A DNA stretch of 64,000 bases, taken from assembly GCA_029547205.1 (NCBI GenBank), contig JAKPPT010000070.1, forward strand, positions 17,908 to 81,907, given 5' to 3'. Below, piece after piece: positions 26,974-35,124 of the stretch. The position numbers and the translations under genes are program-made. The notes under the pieces are model-generated. The model saw nothing but the letters and a program-made list of their open reading frames with translations, was not told the DNA's origin and ran no database searches. Source of the DNA: Spirochaetota bacterium (GTDB taxonomy: Bacteria > Spirochaetota > Spirochaetia > Treponematales > UBA12059). Every line of letters begins with the position of its first letter. Position 1 is the stretch's first letter.

Positions 26974-28095
26974 ATGCTGCATCATCCTGTACAAATTGGA
27001 ACTTTCACGGTACCAGGTAACATCTTTATTGCGCCTGTAGCAGGCTATTCTGATGCAGCATACCGCTCTATTTGCCTTGAGCTAGGGGCAGATTTCTCAT
27101 TTACAGAGCTTATCAGTTCGGAAGCACTGGTTCGTAACTCAGAAAAAACAGAAATCCTCCTGAAACGTTTTGATAATGAAACCACCTATGCAATCCAGCT
27201 CTTTGGAAAAAATCCTCAGGTCATGGCCGCTGCTGCTCGATACGTCTATGAACACTATCATCCTGCAATTATCGATATTAATTGTGGCTGCCCTGTGCCA
27301 AAAGTAGTAAAAACGGGTGCTGGTTCAGCACTCATGAGGACACCTGGTACAGCAGCAGATATTGTCAAAGCAATAAAAGACTCGGTACCGATACCGGTTA
27401 CCGTTAAAATGCGGCTTGGCTGGGATGAAAATTCCATAAATTACCTAAATTTTGCTGAAGCAGTAACGAAAGCTGGAGCTGATGCTCTTACTCTACATGC
27501 TCGTACCCGTGCCCGGGGCTACAGTGGCATTGCAGATCGTAGCGCATTTTTTAAGCTTGCGTACCAGGTGTCGGTTCCAGTAATTGCATCAGGTGATATG
27601 TTCACAATCGAAGATGTTATCGAAGTGCTCGGAAATCCTAATCATGGGAAACCTGTGCAGGGCGTAATGATTGCACGCGGGATGATGGGGCGTCCCTTTT
27701 TCTTTAAAGAAATAACAGATACCCTTAAAACAATAGACAAACTTGAAAGTCAAGAAACTAGCCTTCCAGAAAACAATTCTCCGTACCAGGTGTCGAATTT
27801 CCAGGTGTCTAATTTCCAGGTGCCTAATTCTCTAGATTCCAAGTCTCTGTACCAGGTGTTCAACCATGAAGTGTCTAACCATAGGTCGTCAAACCATGAC
27901 GTCATTGCCGTAGCACAAAAACACCTGCTGCTTATGGTTGAACTATACGGAGAAAAACAAGCATGTGTCGAATTTCGCAAGCATATGTGTGCGTATCTTA
28001 AAGGGACGCCTGGTGGTGCAGCATTACGCCAACAAGCAGTTCACTGCGCTTCTCTGCAGGATTATCAGCACATCTTTTCCTTATGGCTGCGCTGA
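26974..28095 (+). CDS. dus: tRNA-dihydrouridine synthase with repeat-derived insert
   Basis: 373 residues; an FMN enzyme reducing uridines in tRNA D-loops. TIM barrel motifs: IFIAPVAGYSDAAYR, the catalytic Cys in INCGCPVPKVVKTGAGS, TVKMRLGWD, LHARTRARGYSG and VMIARGMMGRP. Between the barrel and the helical domain is a stretch of about 45 residues (roughly 260-310) made of Dus-unlike SPYQVSNFQVSN/LYQVF repeats, from several GTACCAGGTGT words at 27780-27890. Other copies give TVPGN near residue 12, MRTPGT and YQVSVPVIAS. All preserve the frame. The 3' end is duplicated at 28142. Confidence 0.92.
   Translation: MLHHPVQIGTFTVPGNIFIAPVAGYSDAAYRSICLELGADFSFTELISSEALVRNSEKTEILLKRFDNETTYAIQLFGKNPQVMAAAARYVYEHYHPAIIDINCGCPVPKVVKTGAGSALMRTPGTAADIVKAIKDSVPIPVTVKMRLGWDENSINYLNFAEAVTKAGADALTLHARTRARGYSGIADRSAFFKLAYQVSVPVIASGDMFTIEDVIEVLGNPNHGKPVQGVMIARGMMGRPFFFKEITDTLKTIDKLESQETSLPENNSPYQVSNFQVSNFQVPNSLDSKSLYQVFNHEVSNHRSSNHDVIAVAQKHLLLMVELYGEKQACVEFRKHMCAYLKGTPGGAALRQQAVHCASLQDYQHIFSLWLR
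27775..27895 (+). repeat. In-frame dispersed-word cluster inside dus
   Basis: Two complete GTACCAGGTGT words (near 27783 and 27849) and two truncated CCAGGTGTCTAA or CCAGGTGCCTAA forms, plus GAAGTGTCTAACC, lie in a 120-bp stretch that reads as a polar, disordered-looking linker. Removing it would bring dus close to normal length. Confidence 0.8.
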
Positions 28096-28177
28096 TTTTT
28101 TTTACAAAAAACCCAACTACATACGGAGCATGATTTTAGCACAGCACATCTTTTCCTTATGGCTGCACTGATTTTTT
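28066..28177. repeat. 36-bp direct duplication across dus and the next gene
   Basis: CAGCACATCTTTTCCTTATG plus GCTGCGCTGATTTTTT at 28066-28102 recurs with one change at 28142-28177. The first copy encodes the dus C-terminus (HIFSLWLR); the second carries the stop and last codons of the convergent solute-binding-like gene. Confidence 0.9.
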
Positions 28178-29443
28178 CCAGTTTATATATTCCTGCGTAA
28201 TGCGACTATTGATATCGAATGGTTCTTCTGCTGTAAACCATTCATATATAATCGGAACTATATATTTTGAGAAAAAGCTATCCCACGATTGAGAAACACC
28301 ATTAACCATGGCAATCATTTGCTTAGGAGGAGCTTTCCCAAGTAGTTCCTTATAATAAAGAGGAAATATTTTTTCTGTAATGTCAACTATTGCAGAAAAA
28401 CCGTTCGCAATACCAAAATCAATTTCATCCAATCGATATAATCTAAGCTGTTCTAGCAATTTTTTTTGTGTATCAAATTGATAAAACCATTTTATAAAAA
28501 CTTCTGCTGCTTCTTTGGATTTTCCATTAGACAAAATTCCTAAAAAGACAGCACTATTGTCTACTGGAATTTTGTTATCATGAGCAAACCAATACGTTAT
28601 TAAGCTGCTGCGGCGAGATTCATCTAATGCAAGATATTTTTTAGAAGAAATAACCCAGGCATTAGTTTTTTTCAGTGATAACTGCATATCAGCTGGTATT
28701 TGTTCATATTTCTGTTTAAATGCCATAATATTAGAGAAAGTTATCCTGGAATCATCAAACCATGTTTGTAAATAATATAGAGCGGAAGAAAAATTAGCAT
28801 TATTCCAGTGGAGACCATTTTCTTCAGTAAAGCTAACACCAAATGCTTTAATAAAATAATTTAAGGCTTCATCTGACCATAAGGGGTGAAACCCCATAGC
28901 CAGATATTCATTTTTTTGGTTTACGGTTGATGAATTTGATAATTTTTTTAATTCAGGAAGCTGAAGTACAACACCTGGTTCTGTTATAGACTCATCAGTT
29001 TTCTTTTGCATTATTACCATGGGTATATTGAATGAAACCGGAAGTAATAATTGCTTGTTTTTCATCATTCCCGACTGTAATAATGATTCATAAAAATTGC
29101 TCCGAGAAATACTAAGGGTTGCAAATAAATAACTAATATCATCAAGCTGAGATAGGATTTTGTCTGTAAGAATATTATTCCCTAATATCAATGAAGGGAA
29201 TTTTTTTCTTGAATTACTTTCCTGTAACCTATCAAGATTTTCTTCATATATGCAATGAATCTTATAACGTTTATGTTGAACATTAAACTGTTCAACATAA
29301 AATACTGCTTGCGGTATATTGGTGACCATATAAGTTTCTGTTACCGAGGTTGCTTGCTTAATAATAACGAAAACCGATATCACAATGACAGAAAACAGTA
29401 AAGCAATGAGTATGCTTAAAGAATGTTGTTTAATATCTTTCAT
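28157..29443 (-). CDS. Membrane-anchored solute-binding-protein-like protein
   Basis: 428 residues. One uncleaved-looking N-terminal membrane segment (LSILIALLFSVIVISVFVII) is followed by an extracytoplasmic domain that resembles family 1 (sugar-type) ABC solute-binding proteins: LLLPVSFNIPMVIMQKK, GFHPLWSDEALNYFIKAFG, LYYLQTWFDDSR and SNGKSKEAAEVFIKWF. No lipobox is seen and no permease genes are nearby, so binding and transport are inferred only. The last codons (KKSVQP) lie in a duplicate of the dus 3' end, so the native C-terminus was probably changed. No dispersed word is complete here except one ACACCTGGTT near 28971. Confidence 0.7.
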   Translation of the reverse strand: MKDIKQHSLSILIALLFSVIVISVFVIIKQATSVTETYMVTNIPQAVFYVEQFNVQHKRYKIHCIYEENLDRLQESNSRKKFPSLILGNNILTDKILSQLDDISYLFATLSISRSNFYESLLQSGMMKNKQLLLPVSFNIPMVIMQKKTDESITEPGVVLQLPELKKLSNSSTVNQKNEYLAMGFHPLWSDEALNYFIKAFGVSFTEENGLHWNNANFSSALYYLQTWFDDSRITFSNIMAFKQKYEQIPADMQLSLKKTNAWVISSKKYLALDESRRSSLITYWFAHDNKIPVDNSAVFLGILSNGKSKEAAEVFIKWFYQFDTQKKLLEQLRLYRLDEIDFGIANGFSAIVDITEKIFPLYYKELLGKAPPKQMIAMVNGVSQSWDSFFSKYIVPIIYEWFTAEEPFDINSRITQEYINWKKSVQP

Positions 29444-29511
29444 GAATTACTGTCCTTTTTCAAAGAATCATCTTTCATAAAACAAGTTTTTGCTGTATAC
29501 TAACAAACGAA

Positions 29512-29997
29512 ATGCAAGTCAAACATCCCGAAGTCTATTCACTCATCGAGTCAATCTCTCAACATTATAGCAGTAATGTTTCAAATCGATTCACTCACTC
29601 TGTTCTTTCTCTGCTTCCATTAGATTCTGCCTCGTGGACTCAGATAGAGGAACTTACCGAACGAGCTTCACATTACCGGTATCAAGGATATCATTTTGAT
29701 GAACTCTATTCAATGATACTCGCTATGGCAAAATTTATTTCTTTTGCAAGAAAACAAGGTATTCCACTTCTCAAATCGCATGCAGGCTTACAATCGTCTA
29801 AACTATCATCGCAGGATAAAATTCTGCTCGATATGGTCATTAATAATTTTATTTCCAATCTTAACATTTTAGCAGATTATCTTAACAAGCTGTTTGTAAA
29901 AGTTGTTGAGCTTGATAAAGCGGAAGCAGTTGGACGGCCTCCAGTACTCTTAAAGTTTCCTGAATTAAAAGACATTGGGAAATACTTGTTGGAATAG
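29512..29997 (+). CDS. Hypothetical helical protein, 161 aa
   Basis: A soluble protein dominated by predicted helices, beginning MQVKHPEVYSLIESISQHY and ending ELKDIGKYLLE. No family recognised. It is divergent from the solute-binding-like gene with 68 bp between their starts. No strong ribosome binding site is visible, but codon use and composition match the host genes. Its stop lies immediately before the foreign cassette, so it marks the left host boundary of that insertion. Confidence 0.65.
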   Translation: MQVKHPEVYSLIESISQHYSSNVSNRFTHSVLSLLPLDSASWTQIEELTERASHYRYQGYHFDELYSMILAMAKFISFARKQGIPLLKSHAGLQSSKLSSQDKILLDMVINNFISNLNILADYLNKLFVKVVELDKAEAVGRPPVLLKFPELKDIGKYLLE

Positions 29998-30087
29998 AGC
30001 ATTACAGCCTATTAATCATGTATCAGAGCATGCTGATACAATCAAATACGATGTGTATTTGAAAAAATCCGAACCGATTTCATTAAC

Positions 30088-30138
30088 GGGCGAGGCGGGC
30101 GAAATTCCCCCCGAACCCTCTTCCCGCCCGCCTCGCCC
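30088..30138. other. GC-rich perfect 14-bp inverted repeat at the cassette's left side
   Basis: GGGCGAGGCGGGCG (30088-30101) and its exact complement (30125-30138) flank a 23-nt loop. The stem is entirely G/C apart from one A-T pair, in surroundings that are otherwise AT-rich. It is not followed by a T-run on either strand, so a simple terminator is unlikely. Confidence 0.8.
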
Positions 30139-30264
30139 TGAAGCGGAATCGAAAATGCAAACAGCCAAAGAACCTGAAAAAATTTCGACTCGAACTTTAT
30201 TGTAGCCAGAAGCTGGTTTTTCTTATTTTCCTTGATTGATTTTAATTTATTTGTTATCATTATA

Positions 30265-30293
30265 TTGAAAGAAAGGGTTGTTAATGGTATAAT
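30265..30293 (+). promoter_or_regulatory. Strong sigma-70 promoter of the R-M cassette
   Basis: TTGAAA, a 17-base spacer and a perfect TATAAT. Transcription would start near 30300, just after the first ATG (30295), so translation of the regulator more likely begins at the in-frame ATG at 30319. Confidence 0.75.
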
Positions 30294-30294
30294 A

Positions 30295-30525
30295 ATGCGC
30301 TATCAAATTATTGAAAATATGGCAAGAGAAAATAACATTGGAGAAAGCATAAAGAAATACCGAACATAGCAGGGCTTGTCGCAGGAAGATTTTGCCGGAA
30401 AATCCGGCATCAAATATGCCACCTTGATTAAAATTGAAAGCGGAGTTATTAAAAAGCTCTCTGTTCTCGTTATGGCTAAAATTGACAAGGCATTAGGTGT
30501 AAATATTGAGGAGTTAATTAAATAA
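30295..30525 (+). pseudogene. XRE/Cro-type HTH regulator with an in-frame amber stop
   Basis: The frame reads ENNIGESIKKYRT, a TAG at 30367-30369, then QGLSQEDFAGKSGIKYATLI KIE to IEELIK. Together this is a complete 70-residue XRE helix-turn-helix domain like the controller (C) proteins of restriction-modification operons. The TAG replaces a residue before QGLSQ that is commonly Glu or Gln, a one-base change. It sits directly upstream of the endonuclease gene (4 bp between). If the stop is real, the cassette may have lost its controller. Confidence 0.85.
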
Positions 30526-30529
30526 AACT

Positions 30530-31411
30530 ATGTCGACACTTTGGAATCAAAATCAAGAAAAAGATTTCTTTATTAAATCGTTGGAGTTTGCAACACCAGA
30601 ACAGCTTTTTTATATCACCAAAGATAAAAAGTATTTGGCTTATTGGCCTAAAAATTATGATGGTACAAAAACAACAATGCAAAGTAGGAACTCCCTGATT
30701 GGTTCTTACACAGAAAAATGGGCTACTGATTTATTTAGTGAAACAGCAAAGATAATCGGTGGATATGCTGTACAAGGAGTAATTGCCGAAGAAATAGGAT
30801 TAACAAACCAATCACCAGCAGATGTTGCCATTTGTAAAACAAAAGATGTTATACAACGACCGGAGAATATCTTAATGATTATTGAAGTTAAAATGTCTCT
30901 GGTTTGGAATTGGGAATTTACGCCAGCAAATAAAAAGCTAGTCTGCATTGGCGATTATAGGACTCATCAGGGCAACCCCGGATTGTTAAGATCAGACACA
31001 ATGTTAAAAGCCATCGGTAAAAGTATTAATATTCGGGTTTCAAGTTTTGCCGCCTCAAAAATTCCGATCATTATCCTTGGCAATACACCTGTTACTAAAA
31101 GTTATTATGAAAAAGTTGATCACTTAAAAAGAAATGGTATTATACAAGGCTTTTGGTCAATAAATCCAAAACCACTAGACGATAATGGAGAAAACATTAA
31201 ATCAACACCTTTTATAGGCTTTTATAGATTTGATACATATGAAGAATTAAGAAAAAACGCAATTAATCTTTTAAAAGAAGAAAGAGAATTTTTCTCGAGT
31301 ATGCAAACGCGAAAAAGACTTGGAGAGATTATTGAGATAGCCAATAAAGAACCTACTTATGAAGCGAAAGCACATAAATTTTTGGAATTGTTACGTCAAA
31401 CAAAAGAATAA
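30530..31411 (+). CDS. Type II restriction endonuclease (PD-(D/E)XK-like)
   Basis: 293 residues. It lies between an XRE gene and a DNA methyltransferase gene, the classical layout of a type II system. A PD-(D/E)XK-like core is visible: SPADVAICKTKD then ILMIIEVKMSLVW, where Asp and Glu-x-Lys would bind Mg2+. Upstream SLIGSYTEKWATDLF is a plausible helical alpha-1 segment. The recognition sequence cannot be told. The gene is AT-rich with AAA/GAA codon preference unlike its neighbours and has no copy of the dispersed word, signs of recent transfer. The start has TTGAGGAG 18 bases upstream, within the HTH 3' end. Confidence 0.8.
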   Translation: MSTLWNQNQEKDFFIKSLEFATPEQLFYITKDKKYLAYWPKNYDGTKTTMQSRNSLIGSYTEKWATDLFSETAKIIGGYAVQGVIAEEIGLTNQSPADVAICKTKDVIQRPENILMIIEVKMSLVWNWEFTPANKKLVCIGDYRTHQGNPGLLRSDTMLKAIGKSINIRVSSFAASKIPIIILGNTPVTKSYYEKVDHLKRNGIIQGFWSINPKPLDDNGENIKSTPFIGFYRFDTYEELRKNAINLLKEEREFFSSMQTRKRLGEIIEIANKEPTYEAKAHKFLELLRQTKE

Positions 31412-31417
31412 ATCACT

Positions 31418-32365
31418 ATGAGAAGACAAAGTTTTTACAATAAAAGAAGAAATGGGACGCAAACAAGTGCGTTTGGCACACCGGGGCGGATAAATCATGA
31501 TTCGTCCAAATTTTACAACAGTAAACTTTATGAGGGGTTAAATAATGGAAAAGATGTTGAGTACGTGGAAAATCAGATTGACACTCAAAATATAAATAAA
31601 GTTTTTTGTAAAAATAGTGAAGTTATGTCAGAGTTACCGGATAATAGCGTTCATCTAATGGTTACTTCGCCGCCTTACAATGTTGGCAAAGAATATGATG
31701 AAAATTTATCTCTTAAAGAATATAGAGAGTTATTAAAACGAGTATTCAAAGAAACATACAGAGTTTTAGTTCCAGGTGGTAGACTATGCATAAATGTTGC
31801 GAATTTGGGCAGAAAGCCCTATTTACCATTACATAGCTATATTATTGAAGATATGCATGATATTGGCTTTTTAATGAGAGGAGAAATTCTTTGGGATAAA
31901 GGAAGTAGCGCTAGCCCTTCAACTGCTTGGGGGACATACTTAAAAGCCAATAATCCGGTGTTGCGGGATATTCACGAATATATTCTTGTTTTTTGTAAAG
32001 ATACATTTACTAGATTAAATCCACACAAGAGAAAAAGCACTATTTCAAAAGAGGAATTTTTAGAATTTACAAAAAGCGTTTGGAAATTCCCTGCAGAGCG
32101 AGCCTCAAAAGTAGGACACCCTGCACCGTTTCCGGTTGAACTACCATATCGGCTGATCCAGCTTTATACTTTTGAAGGGGAAGTTGTTCTCGATCCTTTT
32201 GTTGGGAGTGGAACTACTTGTATCGCTGCATTAAAAACAAATAGGAAATATGTTGCCTATGATATTGATAAAAATTATTGTGATTTAGCAGACAGAAGAA
32301 TAAAACAGTTTTTGCAAGAGCAAATATCGTTATTCGACAAAAAAGAATTTGCCGCCCAAAAGTAA
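31418..32365 (+). CDS. Type II DNA methyltransferase, TSPPY class
   Basis: 315 residues of the beta-class amino-methyltransferases. Catalytic TSPPYNVGKEYD (motif IV) precedes VLDPFVGSGTTCIAAL (SAM-binding motif I), the order of the beta class. A Ser in SPPY suggests N4-cytosine modification, although some N6-adenine enzymes share it. The N-terminal NHDSSKFYNSKLYEGL block is common in this group. It should protect host DNA from the endonuclease just upstream (6 bp between stop and start). Composition matches the endonuclease gene. Confidence 0.92.
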   Translation: MRRQSFYNKRRNGTQTSAFGTPGRINHDSSKFYNSKLYEGLNNGKDVEYVENQIDTQNINKVFCKNSEVMSELPDNSVHLMVTSPPYNVGKEYDENLSLKEYRELLKRVFKETYRVLVPGGRLCINVANLGRKPYLPLHSYIIEDMHDIGFLMRGEILWDKGSSASPSTAWGTYLKANNPVLRDIHEYILVFCKDTFTRLNPHKRKSTISKEEFLEFTKSVWKFPAERASKVGHPAPFPVELPYRLIQLYTFEGEVVLDPFVGSGTTCIAALKTNRKYVAYDIDKNYCDLADRRIKQFLQEQISLFDKKEFAAQK

Positions 32366-32383
32366 AATAAGTTATAATTTTCC

Positions 32384-33735
32384 TTGCAGGCTATTGCTCG
32401 CGAAAAACTTGAAATCGTCGCATCGCTATGCGAAGCGCAAACTGCCAAAGAACCTGGCCGAAAGATTTTCGGAGAAATGTTAGACCGGATGTGCGCTGGC
32501 AAAGCCAGAGGAATTTTAGCTTGGCATCCGGACAGGTTGGCTCGCAATTCTATTGATGGCGGAAAAATCCTTTATCTGCTGGACACAGGGAAATTACTTG
32601 ATTTAGAATTCCTAACTTTCTGGTTTGAAAATACACCGCAGGGGAAATTTATGCTCTCTATTGCTTTTGGACAAAGCAAATACTATGCGAATAATTTAAG
32701 TGAGAATATCAAGCGGGGACATCTCCCAAAATTGCGAAAAGGAATTTTGCCAGGCTTTACATCGCAAGGCTATTTTATTAATCACCGGACAAAAGAAATT
32801 GATTTAGATAAATAGAGAGCACCATTTATTAGAAAAGTATTTAAACTTTACGCTACCGTCGACTATACTCTAAAAGCCATAAAGCAGTTTTTGGCAGATA
32901 ACGGAATAACAAGCTATCGCAACAAACCGCTTTCTGTTTCCTGTGTCTAGCAAACACTCAAAAATCATTTCTACTATGGAGTGTTTAAGTTCAACAACGA
33001 AGTTTATCAAGGATCTCATGAGCCAATTATTTCCAAGAAACTTTTTGATTCTGTTCAACAAGCAATGAACAAACGGGGCAAGAAAAAGTGAAAAAGGAAG
33101 CACGAATTTGCTTTTTCCGGCTTTATGCGTTGCGGAAATTGCAGCTGTATGATAACTGCCGACAAACAAAAAGGTCATAACTACTACCGATGCACCAAGA
33201 AAACGCAAAAATGCGAGGAAAAATATTTGAGGGAAGAAAATCTTGTCGAACAGATAAGAGATTTTATTCAAAAAGTTTCTTTGCCTGACGACTGGGCGAA
33301 AAATATGCTTTTAGAGTTAAACAAAGAAAAAGAGCAGCCCAAAAGAAAAAGCGAAATTATTGTTCAAAATCTCAAAAAGCAAAAAATAGAAATTGAGCAA
33401 AGAATTGAAAAATTATTGGACATCTATATTGTCGGCGAGGCTTTAACTTTTGAAGAATACCAAACCAAGAAACAAAAACTGCTCAATGAAAAATTGGATA
33501 TTGAGCAAAAAATCAGAGATTTTGAACAAATGGGGAATAATCGGCTCGAACCGATGAAAGGAATAGTTTTTGAGGTGAAACAAGCCAAAATTCTATTATT
33601 GCAGAGCGACAATTATCAAATCCGTGAATTTCTAAAAAATGTCGGCTTGAACTTTATTTTGAAAGACAAAAAATTCAATTTTGCGACTAAAATCCGGCGG
33701 CCGGCGAGCCCTCGCAGAGGGCGAGCCAGCCTCAA
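32384..33735 (+). pseudogene. Large serine recombinase, truncated and with three in-frame stops
   Basis: One continuous frame encodes most of a resolvase-type large serine recombinase: ILAWHPDRLARNSIDGG, GKFMLSIAFGQSKYYANN, a recombinase domain (VFKLYATVDYTLKAIKQFL, YYGVF), a zinc ribbon (FMRCGNCSC...YRCTKK) and a coiled coil. Stops interrupt it at 32813 (TAG), 32948 (TAG) and 33089 (TGA). The first 50-60 residues with the catalytic serine are absent. Each stop is one base from a sensible codon. Its frame has no own stop and runs into tRNA-Ser, so the 3' end is probably a junction. A GCCCTCGCAGAGGGC hairpin lies at 33708-33722. Confidence 0.88.
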
Positions 33736-33747
33736 AATTTACCAACT

Positions 33748-33834
<87 letters not shown>

Positions 33835-33848
33835 AAAACTGGCTAAAT

Positions 33849-33880
33849 AAAAGGACGCTTTTTAATGAAGCGTCCTTTTA
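33849..33880 (-). terminator. Rho-independent terminator after tRNA-Arg
   Basis: AAAAGGACGCTT and AAGCGTCCTTTT form a 12-bp stem with a short loop on the minus strand, between tRNA-Arg and tRNA-Ser(CGA). Confidence 0.8.
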
Positions 33881-33892
33881 TCAAACCGTTAC

Positions 33893-33966
33893 TGAGGCTA
33901 AGAGGATTCGAACCTCCGACCTTCAGATCCGCAATCTGAAGCTCTATCCAGCTGAGCTATAGCCTC
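33893..33966 (-). tRNA. tRNA-Arg (GCG)
   Basis: The reverse complement pairs GAGGCTA with TAGCCTC plus discriminator A. D-arm GCTCAGCTGGATAGAGC, anticodon stem TTCAG/CTGAA with loop giving GCG, T-arm GGTTCGAATCC. 74 nt. Confidence 0.94.
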
Positions 33967-33975
33967 ATTTCAGTA

Positions 33976-34063
33976 CGGAGAGGGAGGGATTCGAACCCTC
34001 GGTACCCTTTAGGGGCACAACTCCTTAGCAGGGAGCCCGATTCGGCCACTCTCGCACCTCTCC
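33976..34063 (-). tRNA. tRNA-Ser (GCT)
   Basis: The reverse complement starts GGAGAGGTGCGAGAGTGGCC, anticodon loop CTGCTAA gives GCT, the long variable arm includes CCCCTAAAGGGTACC, T-arm GGTTCGAATCC, acceptor closing CCTCTCC plus G. 88 nt. Confidence 0.94.
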
Positions 34064-34202
34064 AAATATCGTAACTTTACTTATGACACATATACAAACA
34101 CTATACAATGTAGTTATATCACATTTGTATCAGCTTGTACATGATAACCTATGCCGAATTTCCCTGCAGCTACGCTACAAATCAGCATCACTAATACTGT
34201 TT

Positions 34203-34287
34203 CGGAGCAGGGGGGATTCGAACCCCCGGTACCTCGCGGTACAACGGTTTTCAAGACCGCCTCCTTAAACCACTCGGACACCGCTCC
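34203..34287 (-). tRNA. tRNA-Ser (TGA)
   Basis: The reverse complement starts GGAGCGGTGTCCGAGTGG, anticodon loop CTTGAAA gives TGA, class II variable arm GTACCGCGAGGTACC, T-arm GGTTCGAATCC, acceptor GGAGCGG/CTGCTCC with one mismatch region, discriminator G. 85 nt. Confidence 0.92.
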
Positions 34288-34416
34288 TTGAACGCCGACA
34301 TATATTAAAGAAAATAGCATTGATTTGTCAAGCTATGTGACTTTTACCTTTTATGGTGTTAATCAATTTAATTGCGTACTTTATATTGCTATGATACAGT
34401 TATATAAGAGGTTTTA

Positions 34417-35124
34417 ATGATAAAGTCTAAAATTCTCTGTTTATTGCAATTACTAGCGTTCAGTATTATCGCACTCTTATGTATCATGATGGTTTTGCTA
34501 TCATCAACAGAACGGAACACCGCCATTAGCAGCAGTCAATTTGTATTGTTAGTAGCAATTGGAATACCGCTTGCAGTTCTGACAAGTCTTTTTATAACTT
34601 TTTTTACAATTTCTAGAATATTTGCATATAGATTCACCGGGTATCTTTATATTTTTATTTATCTTTTTTCTGTTTTTTTTGCATGGTATTTTTTAGCTAG
34701 ATTGCTCCCTCAATTTTCTCGAATTGATATTATCCAGTCTGGTAAACCTCTCTTTGCAATACTTCCAGAGTATAATCAGTGTATTATTACTCTATTTGAA
34801 CTCACGCAGGTATCATTCTTCAAGGCTCTTTTCAGTATTGCATACAGTTCACTGTTTTTTGCTTCCTTTTGGGGAATAACTCGTATTACACCTTCACGAC
34901 ATCTCATTGGAGCTTTACTAATGCCAGTAATCTTTCTTGCATCACTGTATTTATATGGATTTATCCATTCACCACTTTTTCTACAGTTCATAACCGAAAC
35001 TATTAAACTTAAAATCGAACCAGAATATTTTTCATATGTTTCAGCTTGTATTATTATACTCACTGCACTGGGATTTGATATGCTATTTTCATATAAACCA
35101 GTAGGAAAGAAGAAAACCGTATGA
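34417..35124 (+). CDS. Multi-pass membrane protein, 235 aa
   Basis: About six hydrophobic segments, no signal peptide cleavage site, Phe/Ile/Leu-rich. No family recognised with confidence. It overlaps the next gene by four bases (ATGA), so the two are translationally coupled. The next gene has a C-terminal membrane part that vaguely recalls LptF/LptG permeases, and this one could be the N-terminal membrane part of a split partner. TATAAGAGG lies before the start as the ribosome binding site. Confidence 0.75.
   Translation: MIKSKILCLLQLLAFSIIALLCIMMVLLSSTERNTAISSSQFVLLVAIGIPLAVLTSLFITFFTISRIFAYRFTGYLYIFIYLFSVFFAWYFLARLLPQFSRIDIIQSGKPLFAILPEYNQCIITLFELTQVSFFKALFSIAYSSLFFASFWGITRITPSRHLIGALLMPVIFLASLYLYGFIHSPLFLQFITETIKLKIEPEYFSYVSACIIILTALGFDMLFSYKPVGKKKTV

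Noticed and set aside
30530..32365. The R-M system recognising GGTACC, the core of the dispersed word
   Set aside because: Nothing in the sequences points to specificity. Many GGTACC sites would be a burden; only a methylome could tell.
30295..33091. Stop-codon recoding in the cassette (TAG in the HTH; TAG, TAG and TGA in the recombinase)
   Set aside because: Both TAG and TGA occur, each is one point mutation from a common codon, and the endonuclease and methyltransferase genes need no recoding. Decay is simpler.
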